From assembly GCA_029379225.1 (NCBI GenBank), contig JAQYWR010000012.1, positions 1 to 64,000 of the forward strand: a stretch of DNA of 64,000 nt. Reading direction: 5' to 3'. The DNA comes from Nostoc sp. S4. Its GTDB lineage: Bacteria; Cyanobacteriota; Cyanobacteriia; Cyanobacteriales; Nostocaceae. Below are positions 19,938-30,443 of the stretch, one piece after another (positions within the stretch are counted from its first letter, which is position 1; each line of letters opens with the position of its first letter). The position numbers were made by a program, and so were the translations under genes. The notes beneath the pieces were generated by a model that saw nothing but the letters and a program-made list of their open reading frames with translations, searched no databases and was not told where the DNA came from.

Positions 19938-22900
19938 ATGGAACACTGGCAATTTCTGATACAGAAGCAAGGCGATCGCTCCTGGCATATCCTAGAATCG
20001 CCGAATTTAGAAATTTTGCAAGGGCAGTATAGAGTTCTGGCTCGTTCTAGCCTACGGAATACAAATGTAGAAATCCGGGTTACTCACTTTTCAACAGAAG
20101 TTACATCAAAACAGCGAATTTTCAAGCGATTGCGTCGCACTAACTCAGAAGGCTTAATGGCGGTAGTTCCCTTTACCTACTTTGAGCCAGGAGTTTGGGA
20201 ATTACGCTGTTCGGGCGATTTGATGTCCGATATGCTTGGTAAATCTTGGCAATACTGCGTCCAACTGCAAGTCCTGTCCCAGGAAACACGAGGAGCAGGG
20301 GAGCAGAGGAGCAGGGGAGAAGTTGCAGTAAGTCTTTCTTCTGTGTCTCTTGGCAATGACGCCACTTGCTCTACTTTAGGAGATACGCCGGTTCCTCCAA
20401 TTGAGGAGACCCGAAGACCTGAGCAGCTCGCCAAGACCGCAGTGGCTCCTGCATATCCCATGCTTGATGCTCCATACGCTGTGGAAACACCAGAGCCGGC
20501 GATGGCTATCTCGACAGAACTACTAATTCCTATAGATAGCAGTGCTGACACCGTTGTTGTGCTAGATGTAACTAAACAAGAAGATACAGATAGTACAGTT
20601 GACACAGTTGTTGTGCTAGATGTAACTAAACAAGAAAATACAGATAGCAGTACTGCCACTGAGGCTGTGCTAGATATCACTAACCACAAAAATATACATA
20701 GCAGTGCTGACACCGTTGTTGTACAAGATGTAACTAAACAAGAAAATACAGATAGTACAGTTGACACAGCTGTTGTGCCAAATGTAACTAAACAAGAAGA
20801 TACAGCCATCGATCGGCCTGTCAGTCCTGTATGGTTCAAAGGTGAGACGGCAGAACAGATTTTACAAAATTTAATAGAATTAGCCTTACCGATTTCTGAA
20901 CCGCTGTCTGAAGATGAAAAGGTTATAGATTCTTCAGTAACACAACCCCTGCCACCATTATTGCTAACTTTAGATCGGGATAGTTATATTGCTCGTTGGG
21001 GACAAGCTCTCACAATTAATGGGCAGGTAGAACTTGAGGAAAAAACGAATTTAGAATTAGCTGAAGTATTATCTCTAAAAAGTGTCCGTGGACTCGAACT
21101 AAAAATTGAACTGCGATCGCCTTTAGAGTCGCAAATCTTGACCCAGGTACGCCAATCCTTACCAGACCAACACCTGCCTTTCACCATCAATACTTCGATT
21201 GATATTCCTGCTGAATGTGAATCTAAATTAATTTTGGCAGATATCAGTTTATATGGTAAATTCGGCGACATTGGTGAAGTTATACATTTAGCCAGCCAGT
21301 CCTTCACCATTACAGCAGATGTAACACAATTACTGGCAATCACAGCCGTAGCAAAATCCAGCACATCATCAAATGACCTGATAGAACCATCGTCTTCTGC
21401 TAGTTCCACAGAACCAAAGGCAGCTGCTAAGCTCGATTTAAAACTATTGAATCTGGTCAAACTGCGAAAAACAGACCAGCCTTTGCTAGTCAATTCATCG
21501 CCAAACACACCCCTACCACCGCAAATTAACCTGCAAGTTCTCCGAGAAACCACCCTACGGACATCTCAACTGAAGAATTCAGCTAGTTCGCCTCAATTAC
21601 CAAAACTGCCCCCCATTCAAACTGATATCAACACTCCCACAGATGTTGTTGCTGAATTTCCTACACACAGCGAACTTCTAGAAAAGGATGCTACTATAGC
21701 TGCCATTAACTTGGAGCAGTTAGTCATCAGGCAACGTCGAATACCAGTACTCGACACGACTTTTCCATACTTGAAACGGCTACAAATACCAAGTCCTACA
21801 GAAGAAGTAAAAGATAATGCCCTAGATACATCGGAAATTCAAGCAACTGACGACATACCGGATTCGGACACAATTATCACTGAAGATAAAAATACAACTG
21901 AATTACTAGCTCAACCAAATTCAGAAATCCAAGAAGAATCCGTTGCTCAAGTACTAGCTCAACCAAATTCAGAAATCCAAGAAGAATCCGTTGCTCAAGT
22001 GCTAGCTCAACCAAATCCAGAAATTCAAGAAGAATTTGTTGCTCAAGTACTAGCTCAACCAAATTCAGAATTCATTCAAACAAAACTTTACTCCTCTCCC
22101 TTGCTTAGGAAATGGATGCACAGCCAAGGATATTCTTTGCCTGAACCCATAAATGAACTGCCACCACAAGGATACGATAACTACGTTCCAACCCAGCAGA
22201 CGCCGCTTTCTGTTAGCCTAGAAACTGCCAATAGTGAAGTTGATGTTATTGATATCAACTCGTCATTAAGTATAGATATTAACACAGAAATACTTGAAGA
22301 TACAGATATAGGAGAAAAAACAGACCCGATCGTAGAGGAAAATACAGAAGTAGAAAAAATCTTAGAAGAACCGATATTTTCACCACCTTTATCACAAATA
22401 CCGCCCCCTCCTCCGATAAACATAAATACACCATCAGCTTGGTTGGCGCAAGAAATTGTTGTAGATGATACCTATAGTGAACTAGAAGCCGATGCAACCA
22501 AGAGTTATGCCTTGGAATATCAAGAGCAACCAGCATTAGATTTATCTCGTATTCTACCTATAAATACAGTAGCCATTGAGCCTTTACCAATTCCCCAACT
22601 GCATGTACCAGAGGGCGAACTAATAGCTGGCAAGTCTGTGATAGTGCGTGTAGTATTGCCTGAAGTATCTCGACAAGTTGCTATCAAATTATGGGTTGAA
22701 GATTATCAAACTCGTTGGTTATTAGACGGTCCCCATTTACTGACAAATTTATTACCTAACGCCTTGGGAGGACTGGAAGTGATGACCCAATTAAATATTC
22801 CCTTTGGCTGTTTGGAAATTCGCTTAGAAGCGATCGCTCTAGAGACGACAACCCAACAGGAGAGTCACAAAGTCACAATACTACGAACTGTCATTCCTCC

Positions 22901-22943
22901 AGACTTGCCAAACTTAGAGCTAGATGAGCTATTGGGTATTTGA
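19938..22943 (+). CDS. Large hypothetical protein with two internal tandem-repeat regions
   Basis: Single ~1000-codon ORF; 18-aa and 16-aa repeat blocks; conserved-looking N- and C-terminal domains. Confidence 0.8.
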   Translation: MEHWQFLIQKQGDRSWHILESPNLEILQGQYRVLARSSLRNTNVEIRVTHFSTEVTSKQRIFKRLRRTNSEGLMAVVPFTYFEPGVWELRCSGDLMSDMLGKSWQYCVQLQVLSQETRGAGEQRSRGEVAVSLSSVSLGNDATCSTLGDTPVPPIEETRRPEQLAKTAVAPAYPMLDAPYAVETPEPAMAISTELLIPIDSSADTVVVLDVTKQEDTDSTVDTVVVLDVTKQENTDSSTATEAVLDITNHKNIHSSADTVVVQDVTKQENTDSTVDTAVVPNVTKQEDTAIDRPVSPVWFKGETAEQILQNLIELALPISEPLSEDEKVIDSSVTQPLPPLLLTLDRDSYIARWGQALTINGQVELEEKTNLELAEVLSLKSVRGLELKIELRSPLESQILTQVRQSLPDQHLPFTINTSIDIPAECESKLILADISLYGKFGDIGEVIHLASQSFTITADVTQLLAITAVAKSSTSSNDLIEPSSSASSTEPKAAAKLDLKLLNLVKLRKTDQPLLVNSSPNTPLPPQINLQVLRETTLRTSQLKNSASSPQLPKLPPIQTDINTPTDVVAEFPTHSELLEKDATIAAINLEQLVIRQRRIPVLDTTFPYLKRLQIPSPTEEVKDNALDTSEIQATDDIPDSDTIITEDKNTTELLAQPNSEIQEESVAQVLAQPNSEIQEESVAQVLAQPNPEIQEEFVAQVLAQPNSEFIQTKLYSSPLLRKWMHSQGYSLPEPINELPPQGYDNYVPTQQTPLSVSLETANSEVDVIDINSSLSIDINTEILEDTDIGEKTDPIVEENTEVEKILEEPIFSPPLSQIPPPPPININTPSAWLAQEIVVDDTYSELEADATKSYALEYQEQPALDLSRILPINTVAIEPLPIPQLHVPEGELIAGKSVIVRVVLPEVSRQVAIKLWVEDYQTRWLLDGPHLLTNLLPNALGGLEVMTQLNIPFGCLEIRLEAIALETTTQQESHKVTILRTVIPPDLPNLELDELLGI
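20541..20810 (+). repeat. 5 x 54-bp coding tandem repeat (SADTVVVLDVTKQEDTDS-type)
   Basis: Five consecutive 18-aa units. Confidence 0.88.
21905..22068 (+). repeat. ~3.5 x 48-bp coding tandem repeat (LAQPNSEIQEESVAQV)
   Basis: Near-identical DNA units ctagctcaaccaaattcagaaatccaagaagaatccgttgctcaagta. Confidence 0.92.
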
Positions 22944-23132
22944 GTGTTAATGGTTAACTGTTGACTGAGGAGTTAGGAATTTTCCCTCGGCCTCCCTTAT
23001 CTCCTCATCCCTACTCCTGACTTCCCACTCGCAATATGGGCTGTGTTAAAAATCTTTAGAATTTAAAAAATCTGGCACACTTTGCAGTAAGCTCATCTTG
23101 AATTGTAGTGTGATTTAACAGGAACTTTTACT

Positions 23133-23273
23133 ATGGCATTTGAATTTTGGCCTACGATGTTGGCTAGCACTTCCTACCTGCCTGCTATCTTCGTTCCGAT
23201 CGTTGGTTGGATTGTACCAGGTGTAGTATTCGCATTTCTGTTTTTATACATAGAAAGCGAAGATATTGCTTAA
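23133..23273 (+). CDS. psaI: Photosystem I subunit VIII (46 aa, below the ORF track cutoff)
   Basis: MAFEFWPTMLASTSYLPAIFVPIVGWIVPGVVFAFLFLYIESEDIA. Confidence 0.9.
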   Translation: MAFEFWPTMLASTSYLPAIFVPIVGWIVPGVVFAFLFLYIESEDIA

Positions 23274-23593
23274 TAGGTTTATGAGTTAATTGGTAATAGA
23301 TTGCTTAGCTTTTTACCAATTACCTGAATATTACAGCAGAATTCAGAAGTCAGAATTGGTAAATTCTTAAGTAAATAAGCTTTATACCTAGCTTTAAGAC
23401 TTAGCTTGTTACTTCACCTTCTGGGAATCTGCTGTAATTTTCTAATAACTTCATCAAATTTATTATAGAGGTAATAAATATACACTATAATTGGTAAATT
23501 CACAAGTCAAAATTGGTAAACAAAACAGGCTAGACGCCAAGGTATCAAGCTTAAGTTTTGTAATTCACCTTGCTTTAAATTAGCTGTAATAAT

Positions 23594-23625
23594 ACCGCCT
23601 ATCTCAGAGAGACAGGCGGTTTTTT
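23594..23625 (+). terminator. Rho-independent-type terminator
   Basis: accgcct-a-tctc-aga-gaga-c-aggcggt followed by T6. Confidence 0.8.
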
Positions 23626-23687
23626 AATGCTGATTTCTCAACAAATGCTAAAAAATTCAGACTTATACTATTCTGTTCAAACTAGTT

Positions 23688-23807
23688 TTAGATTGAAGAA
23701 CCAAGTCCGGCGTAGGCACCATAAAAGAAAATGCCTAAGACTGTAATTACACCTAATCCTGCGACCGTAGCGACGACCCACAGGGGAATTCTCCCACTTC
23801 CAGACAC
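23688..23807 (-). CDS. psbJ: Photosystem II protein J (GTG start)
   Basis: (V)[45 protein letters not shown] upstream. Confidence 0.92.
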   Translation of the reverse strand: MSGSGRIPLWVVATVAGLGVITVLGIFFYGAYAGLGSSI

Positions 23808-23877
23808 AGCTTATTTCCTCCCTTAACAACAAATCAACACACGTTCAATAAATAAAGATTAACAACAGTAGTCCTAG

Positions 23878-23997
23878 TTAGTTAAAGAAGTAACTAGAAA
23901 ACAGAATTCCCAGAACGAAAATCATCAATAGTCCCAGGTATAGCGAAGTCCGGTTTAATTCAACCGGTTGATTATTAGGATTGGGCGATCTTTCCAT
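23878..23997 (-). CDS. psbL: Photosystem II protein L
   Basis: [39 protein letters not shown]. Confidence 0.95.
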   Translation of the reverse strand: MERSPNPNNQPVELNRTSLYLGLLMIFVLGILFSSYFFN

Positions 23998-24006
23998 AAC
24001 TTGCTC

Positions 24007-24144
24007 CTAGCGTTGAATAAATTGCATTGCGGCGATCGCGCCTAAAAAGAATACAGTTGGTACACCTAAAGTGTGAACAGCCAACCATCTGACAGTAAAA
24101 ATTGGATAGGTAACTGGTTGATTGATGTTATTACCGCTAGTCAT
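24007..24144 (-). CDS. psbF: Cytochrome b559 subunit beta
   Basis: [45 protein letters not shown]. Confidence 0.96.
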   Translation of the reverse strand: MTSGNNINQPVTYPIFTVRWLAVHTLGVPTVFFLGAIAAMQFIQR

Positions 24145-24153
24145 GATCTCAAA

Positions 24154-24402
24154 CTACTTTCCGATAAATTGTTCAACTTGCTTTTTCGCTTCAAAACGGT
24201 TCTTCACAATTGGTACTTCCTGCCGCGTTGGTGTGAAATATTCATTAGGACGCGGTGTGCCAAAAGCATCATAAGCCAGTCCAGTGCTGACAAATAACCA
24301 ACCAGCAATAAATAATGCGGGAATGGTGATGCTATGAATTACCCAGTAACGAACGCTGGTAATGATGTCCGAAAATGGACGTTCTCCAGTGGTACCTGAC
24401 AT
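24154..24402 (-). CDS. psbE: Cytochrome b559 subunit alpha
   Basis: [56 protein letters not shown]. Confidence 0.98.
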   Translation of the reverse strand: MSGTTGERPFSDIITSVRYWVIHSITIPALFIAGWLFVSTGLAYDAFGTPRPNEYFTPTRQEVPIVKNRFEAKKQVEQFIGK

Positions 24403-24558
24403 TTAGATCCCTACCTTCACAAAGAATGTATTGAGTTTATTATCCTACAAAGTTTAGAAAGAGTTACAAGTTGCAACGTTCTTCTCAGAAATAGAAATTG
24501 GGTATTGGGTATTGGGTGTTGTGAAAACTCTTCCCTGGTTCCCAGTTCCCAGCCTCCA

Positions 24559-25578
24559 TTAAGCTGCTTCTGAAGAAGTAGTTTTCGTGTTTGGTAGATA
24601 TTTGAGCAAGACACCGCGATCGCCAATCACAAATCCTTGGTCTGGTTGGAAGAAAACAATCTTGTACAAATTAGCAGCTACTCCTTCTACCTCACGGTCT
24701 TTTTCCCAGGTTTGGCCACCGTCGGTACTCCGTAGCAAATTACCGCTACCGCCACCGAGCCAAATTTCATTGGGTGTGCGGTATGCCAAATCCAGTAAAC
24801 CCCAACTGGTGGATAACTCTGGATTTTGTGCTTTTTGCCATTCTTCAGGTTTAGTTGGTTCGCTGAACTGGATTTGACCTCCTCTGGCTAGCATCCATAA
24901 TTGACCACTGTCAGCAAAACCCATGTTTTCTACCCGCCGGGAACTATTGCGGTTATGAGGAACCCAAGCATTTTGCCCTGGTTCCCAAGTTGAGTAGAAG
25001 TTACCCTTAGCGGAAACAGCAACATATTTGCCATCAACAGAACGTTCTAAGTTACGCACTACACCAACTGCTGATTCCACTTGAGCTTTCCAGTTTTTGC
25101 CGCCGTCTGTAGTCTGATAGATGGCTCCCACATCAGTAGCCAACTCGGCTTTGTTGTCTGCTAATGCCTTAATTGCGATCGGGTTACCCGGTAGCTTTTC
25201 GCTCAGAGCAATCCGCGACCAAGAAGCACCATTATCAGTGCTATGAATTAAAAATCCAGGTTCTCCGGCAATCCAGCCTTCTCTCCCCAAAAAACTAACT
25301 GAGTTAAAGCGATATTTTTGCTCATCTAGTTGCAGTGTTATTGGTTTCCAAGTATCACCTCCATCATTGGTTTCCAATAGTGTGGCACTGCTACCTACTA
25401 AGTAACCATGCTGAGGATTATCAGTAAAAGCAATATCCAGCAACTTCGCATCTGTTGGCACAGAAATGATTTTCCAAGGGTTGTAGTTAATAGAGGTAAC
25501 TTTGCTACAACCTATACACATCAGAACTACGAGTAACAAGGCAAATATTCGTTGCCAACTTTTCACAATTGAATGCAT
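24559..25578 (-). CDS. ycf48: Photosystem II assembly factor Ycf48/HCF136
   Basis: Lipobox-like MCIGCS; repeated NDGGDTWKPI/TDGGKNWKA BNR-like motifs; upstream of psbE. Confidence 0.95.
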   Translation of the reverse strand: MHSIVKSWQRIFALLLVVLMCIGCSKVTSINYNPWKIISVPTDAKLLDIAFTDNPQHGYLVGSSATLLETNDGGDTWKPITLQLDEQKYRFNSVSFLGREGWIAGEPGFLIHSTDNGASWSRIALSEKLPGNPIAIKALADNKAELATDVGAIYQTTDGGKNWKAQVESAVGVVRNLERSVDGKYVAVSAKGNFYSTWEPGQNAWVPHNRNSSRRVENMGFADSGQLWMLARGGQIQFSEPTKPEEWQKAQNPELSTSWGLLDLAYRTPNEIWLGGGSGNLLRSTDGGQTWEKDREVEGVAANLYKIVFFQPDQGFVIGDRGVLLKYLPNTKTTSSEAA

Positions 25579-25760
25579 CAGTATCTCTTAGATTGGTTCT
25601 AAATTTGTGTAGGGGTTTTCTAAAAGGTTTAGCTTAAAAGCTACAGTCGCTTTATAGACTTGGTAAAACAGGATGAGGGTGTGTTGAGAATTCAGAATTC
25701 ACAATTGAGAACTCCTAACTCAGCAGTTAACACTCAACAATCAGCACTCTCAAGCGGGTC

Positions 25761-26096
25761 TTATTGTAAGCCGTAGAGACTGAGAAAAAATAAAAATGCA
25801 ACAGCCAAAGCGCCAAAAATTAGGACATTTTTTTGGATTGGCGTTAGGTTATTGACACCCAAACCGTAACCGAGATTTTCTTTAAAGCCGGATGCAGTAC
25901 CCGCAGGACCAATATTGGCAAAAACCGCTTTCTTGGCACTACAAACTGGACAGCGCCAAGTTACCGGTAGTTCTGCAAAAGCTGTTCCTGGAGTAATGTC
26001 ATTTTTGTCGTCTCCCTTTTCGGGTTCGTATACATAACCGCAGGCGCGACACTCATAGCGGTCTAACACTGGAGTCTCAACAGCTGGTTCGCTCAT
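25761..26096 (-). CDS. rubA: Rubredoxin with C-terminal TM anchor
   Basis: YECRACGYVYEPEKGD...WRCPVCSAKK; hydrophobic C-terminus; ATG at 26096. Confidence 0.94.
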   Translation of the reverse strand: MSEPAVETPVLDRYECRACGYVYEPEKGDDKNDITPGTAFAELPVTWRCPVCSAKKAVFANIGPAGTASGFKENLGYGLGVNNLTPIQKNVLIFGALAVAFLFFLSLYGLQ

Positions 26097-26452
26097 GGCT
26101 AAGGCCTCGCAGAGGAGAAATCTTAAATATACGTTAAAAATTATGACATAACTGTTAGACTTTTCTATCAATACCAAAAACGAATCAAATACCTGAAATG
26201 CATTTGTTTCGTAGATTTCAGAAAAATCAAAAAGATATAATGTAAAAGAAAGTAACGCAATTCAAGGGATTGGGTACTGGGGATTAGATATTGGGAATTG
26301 GGCATTGGGAAGAAGCAGAGGTCTAAAGCAGAGGGGCACAGGAGAAAAACTTGCTGCAACTTCTCTCCTGCTTTCCCAGTCCCCAGTCACCAGTCCCCAG
26401 TCCCCATGCCCCATTCCCAACTTAAATACTTCATAAGCGGTAGATACTCATT

Positions 26453-26815
26453 GTGTTTGTCCTCAGCGGTTACGAGTACTTTCTAGGCTTCTTAATAGTC
26501 TGTAGCCTAGTTCCTGCCTTAGCGCTCTCAGCATCCAAGCTCCTACGACCCAGTGGTTACAGCCCTGAACGGCGTACCACTTATGAATCTGGGATGGAAC
26601 CCATCGGGGGAGCCTGGATTCAGTTCAATATCCGCTACTACATGTTTGCTCTGGTCTTTGTCGTTTTTGATGTAGAGACTGTATTCTTGTATCCTTGGGC
26701 GGTAGCTTTCCATCGTCTAGGATTATTAGCATTTATTGAAGCGCTAATCTTTATTGCAATTCTTGTAGTCGCTTTAGTTTACGCATGGCGTAAAGGAGCT
26801 TTGGAATGGTCTTAA
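26453..26815 (+). CDS. ndhC: NAD(P)H-quinone oxidoreductase subunit 3 (GTG start)
   Basis: [40 protein letters not shown]. Confidence 0.97.
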   Translation: MFVLSGYEYFLGFLIVCSLVPALALSASKLLRPSGYSPERRTTYESGMEPIGGAWIQFNIRYYMFALVFVVFDVETVFLYPWAVAFHRLGLLAFIEALIFIAILVVALVYAWRKGALEWS

Positions 26816-27543
26816 ATTCTAACTTAATAACCCAAGACAAAGAGCGAATCATCAATCCTATTGACCGTCCGACAATCACTCAAGACCTTTCGGAAAATGT
26901 GATTTTGACCACGGTTGACGATCTCTACAACTGGGCGCGGCTTTCTAGTTTGTGGCCGTTGCTATTTGGTACTGCTTGCTGCTTTATTGAGTTTGCAGCT
27001 TTAATTGGCTCACGATTTGATTTTGATCGTTTTGGACTAATTCCTCGTTCTAGCCCCCGCCAAGCCGATTTAATCATTACGGCAGGGACAATTACCATGA
27101 AGATGGCACCCCAACTGGTGCGGCTTTATGAACAAATGCCAGAACCGAAGTATGTAATCGCAATGGGAGCTTGCACGATTACTGGCGGGATGTTCAGTGT
27201 TGATTCTCCGACAGCAGTGCGCGGAGTTGATAAACTGATTCCTGTGGATGTGTACTTACCTGGTTGTCCTCCTCGTCCAGAAGCAATTATCGACGCGATT
27301 ATTAAGTTGCGGAAGAAAATCGCTAATGATTCGATGCAAGAGCGGAATAAAATTAAGCAAACTCACCGCTATTACAGCACAACTCATAACCTCAAACCAG
27401 TAAAAGAAATTTTAACTGGTAAGTATTTGCAGTCAGAAACTCGCTCTGTACCACCGAAAGAATTGACAGAAGCGATCGGTATGCCAGTACCACCTGCATT
27501 GCTGACAGCAAAGACACAAAAGGAGGAACAAAGCCGTGGCTGA
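26806..27543 (+). CDS. ndhK: NAD(P)H-quinone oxidoreductase subunit K
   Basis: [18 protein letters not shown]...[14 protein letters not shown]...[15 protein letters not shown]. Confidence 0.98.
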   Translation: MVLNSNLITQDKERIINPIDRPTITQDLSENVILTTVDDLYNWARLSSLWPLLFGTACCFIEFAALIGSRFDFDRFGLIPRSSPRQADLIITAGTITMKMAPQLVRLYEQMPEPKYVIAMGACTITGGMFSVDSPTAVRGVDKLIPVDVYLPGCPPRPEAIIDAIIKLRKKIANDSMQERNKIKQTHRYYSTTHNLKPVKEILTGKYLQSETRSVPPKELTEAIGMPVPPALLTAKTQKEEQSRG

Positions 27544-28066
27544 AGAAGAATCTAAACCAGTACCAGCAGCGAAAGAAGAGTCATTGGTAGAAGCTGGTAA
27601 AGTTTCTCAGTGGTTAACAGAAAATGGTTTTGGGCATGAGTTTTTGCCACCAGACAAAAATGGGGTAGAGATAATTAAAGTGGAGCCAGATTTCTTGCTC
27701 CCTACCGCTACAGCCCTCTATGCTTATGGGTTTAATTATCTCCAGTTTCAAGGTGGTATTGACCTTGGTGCAGGACAGGAATTAGTGAGTGTATATCACT
27801 TGATTAAAGTGGGTGATAATAGCGATCGCCCCCAAGAAGTCCGCTTAAAGGTGTTCTTACCACGAGATAATCCAAGAGTGCCTTCAGTATATTGGATTTG
27901 GAAGACCGCTGATTGGCAAGAACGCGAGTCTTACGATATGTTCGGCATTATTTATGAAGGACACCCAAATCTCAAACGACTTTTGATGCCAGAAGATTGG
28001 GTAGGTTGGCCTTTGCGGAAAGATTATGTCTCGCCTGATTTCTACGAATTGCAAGACGCTTATTAA
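27536..28066 (+). CDS. ndhJ: NAD(P)H-quinone oxidoreductase subunit J
   Basis: [46 protein letters not shown]. Confidence 0.98.
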   Translation: MAEEESKPVPAAKEESLVEAGKVSQWLTENGFGHEFLPPDKNGVEIIKVEPDFLLPTATALYAYGFNYLQFQGGIDLGAGQELVSVYHLIKVGDNSDRPQEVRLKVFLPRDNPRVPSVYWIWKTADWQERESYDMFGIIYEGHPNLKRLLMPEDWVGWPLRKDYVSPDFYELQDAY

Positions 28067-28225
28067 TTAGTGCTGAGTTTCACTAGTTAATTAACCCCTT
28101 TCCGGTGGCGGAGAGGGGTAATGTTTTAGCATTTTGGATTTTGGTTTGCAACATTTGAGATAATGGTGCGTTGTCGCAAACACTCAACGCACGCAAAAGG
28201 ATGCGATTACTGTATTGTCTTGTCG

Positions 28226-28918
28226 CTACTTTGAAGGCTTACTCAATGCTTTAACAAGCTCGTCTTTTTTCATTTTAGTGATGCCAATAATCCCTTGTTT
28301 TTTTGCCATCACTTTTAGCTCGGCTGTTGTCATTGTTTTGAGAATACCGATATCAGTAGTTGTATCTGGCATCGGTTGAGGAGTTAGATAAAAAACTTGA
28401 TTTAAAGCATCAAGTTTTTTACCTTTGGTAATACCACACTTTAAATCAACAATTGGTTCTAATGTCTTCCAATATTCACGAGGAGCTTCATCAATTCGGT
28501 TTGTAGCTATAGCAGGTTTAACTGCTTTGAGAACGCTATCTGGTTGCTTGACTAAATACTCTAATGCTGCTTTTATTTCATCCCTAGACGCCTTAGAGAG
28601 ATTGATTTTTGGAATTTCTTCTCCTGCCAGTACTTTTGTGACTTCAACTGTCTCATCACTACCATCAGTAATAATGCACCAAACGCGATCTAAACGAGCG
28701 GCTTCTGCAATTGCATAAATGAAAGAGTTACCAATGACTTGATACTTATTTTTGCCAGTTTCTTTTACAATTACTGGAATCCAATTTCTTCCACCTTTTT
28801 GATTCAGTAAATGAGCTGAAGCTTTAATTAAAAATTCAGGTGCATCAGTTCCTTCACCAGGGTCAATTTCATCCAAATATAAATGCATCAAGTTTCCAAT
28901 ATCGCTGAGGCTACTCAT
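28226..28918 (-). CDS. Hypothetical protein with ParB/Srx-like N-terminal region and SAP/Rho-N-like C-terminus; partner of the ParA-like gene
   Basis: WIPVIVKETGKNKYQVIGNSFIYAIAEAARLDRVWCIITD; C-terminal TTAELKVMAKKQGIIGITKMKKDELVKAL; overlaps the upstream gene by 4 nt. Confidence 0.75.
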   Translation of the reverse strand: MSSLSDIGNLMHLYLDEIDPGEGTDAPEFLIKASAHLLNQKGGRNWIPVIVKETGKNKYQVIGNSFIYAIAEAARLDRVWCIITDGSDETVEVTKVLAGEEIPKINLSKASRDEIKAALEYLVKQPDSVLKAVKPAIATNRIDEAPREYWKTLEPIVDLKCGITKGKKLDALNQVFYLTPQPMPDTTTDIGILKTMTTAELKVMAKKQGIIGITKMKKDELVKALSKPSK

Positions 28919-30252
28919 TGTAAAAAATATTCCTTTGCTAGATTTTTGTAATATTCATGAGCAGATCGATCTCGATAAACCGCAGGAATACGCGAGAAAG
29001 CTGAACCAGCTATGTTAGCGTAGCTTGGAAGCTCATGAATACGAAGGTCTCTGTTGGCATTGGTATACTTGGGATAGAAGTAGGACAGTAAATCAAATCC
29101 CTCTTTTTGAGCATTTTTAAGAATATTATTAATTTCTTTTTGAGCAACTTCTAATTGAAATGGTGTAATCTTTTCCCCATTGAAAAAAATTGGTAATGGA
29201 ATGGGGCTACCATCACCTTTTTGAGATTGGACTTCAGGAATGAATTTCTTCATTACTATTGCTGCATTTTCTAAAGAGAAAAGATTGTTATGCTTTGTGG
29301 GAATGAGAACGACATCAGCCGCATATACAGCTAGCTGGCTAAACACTCGCCAGTTGGGTGGCGCATCTATCAAAATATAGTCGTATTCTTGTCTTGAAAA
29401 TTCTAACTTGTCATAAAGAGTGGGAAATTTAAAGTAATTACGCAACAGATTTTCAGATACATCTGTCAGTTCTCGATCGGCAGGAATAATATCAAATCTA
29501 AGTTCTGAATTAACCTTCCTTAGAGGAAATTTATAAGGATGTAGAGTACTTTGAAGTTCTATATTCCGTTCCTTAAGAGCCTCAAATACACTACCTTTAC
29601 TTAATGGAAGACCTAAAGAACTTGTTAAATCTTGTTGATTTGGATCGAAATCGATCGCTAGAACCTTTTTCCCTAAAAAAGTTAAAATAGCTGCTAAATT
29701 AACGGTAGTTGTCGTTTTACCTACTCCACCTTTGTTGTTATAAAGCGCGATGGTTAAAGCTTTAGTGGGATTTTCAATTTTTTTCCGAATTGAAGCGACT
29801 ACATTATCAATATTATCTGCATCAAGTGGAAGACACTGTGTTGCAGGATAAATCACTTTTCCATGCTTGCGAAACAGTTGAATATGGCAAGAATTAGTAA
29901 TAATTCCCCACTGGATTGTTTGACAATTAGGTGCAAGTAGATAATTTTTTAGTTGTTTAACCGTTTTTTGATACTGTGCAGCATCTTCAGATAAGTTAAC
30001 ATCCCTTCCCTTCAACTCCAGCAGAAGGTATGGATTAGATTTTGTATGTAAAAAGATATCATCTCCAATAGTTCTCCTAGCGGCTTTATCAACAGCTCCA
30101 TCACCAGTATTATATTGCGGATGAATTTCTTCAGATTCAAACCCTAATTCTCTCAGCAAGTGAGAAGCGAAAAGATGGTCTACAACAGCTTCTGGTGCAT
30201 TTTCGGGCAGGCTTTGTAATGCCGCTCGAAGACTTATAATTGTCATGCTCAT
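28915..30252 (-). CDS. ParA-family ATPase fused to an N-terminal HsdR_N/PD-(D/E)XK-like domain
   Basis: N-term GDGAVDKAARRTIGDDIFLHTKSNPYLLLELKGRD; ParA motifs YNNKGGVGKTTTTVNLA, DFDPNQQDLTSSLG, YDYILIDAPPNW. Confidence 0.88.
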   Translation of the reverse strand: MSMTIISLRAALQSLPENAPEAVVDHLFASHLLRELGFESEEIHPQYNTGDGAVDKAARRTIGDDIFLHTKSNPYLLLELKGRDVNLSEDAAQYQKTVKQLKNYLLAPNCQTIQWGIITNSCHIQLFRKHGKVIYPATQCLPLDADNIDNVVASIRKKIENPTKALTIALYNNKGGVGKTTTTVNLAAILTFLGKKVLAIDFDPNQQDLTSSLGLPLSKGSVFEALKERNIELQSTLHPYKFPLRKVNSELRFDIIPADRELTDVSENLLRNYFKFPTLYDKLEFSRQEYDYILIDAPPNWRVFSQLAVYAADVVLIPTKHNNLFSLENAAIVMKKFIPEVQSQKGDGSPIPLPIFFNGEKITPFQLEVAQKEINNILKNAQKEGFDLLSYFYPKYTNANRDLRIHELPSYANIAGSAFSRIPAVYRDRSAHEYYKNLAKEYFLQ

Positions 30253-30443
30253 AGTGTGGGGTGACTTCCAGCAATGTCTAAGTCTAGTGTTCCCACTTCA
30301 GGACAATTATTTATTGTGTTTGTCTATCATTTATCGGAAAAGGTTACAAAATTACTCTAATAACCAGACAAAAACAGACGCCAAACTTAGTAATTTGGAG
30401 GTAGATTGAGGAACTAAACCCAACATTACCCATCCCAGATAAT

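Noticed and set aside
20177-22536. Antisense ORFs opposite the large hypothetical protein (20177-20839, 20984-21553, 21877-22062, 22181-22423, 22279-22536)
   Set aside because: They mirror the repeats and codon bias of the long sense ORF; no independent family features
24073-24297. Plus-strand ORF over psbE/psbF
   Set aside because: Antisense to well-identified photosystem II genes
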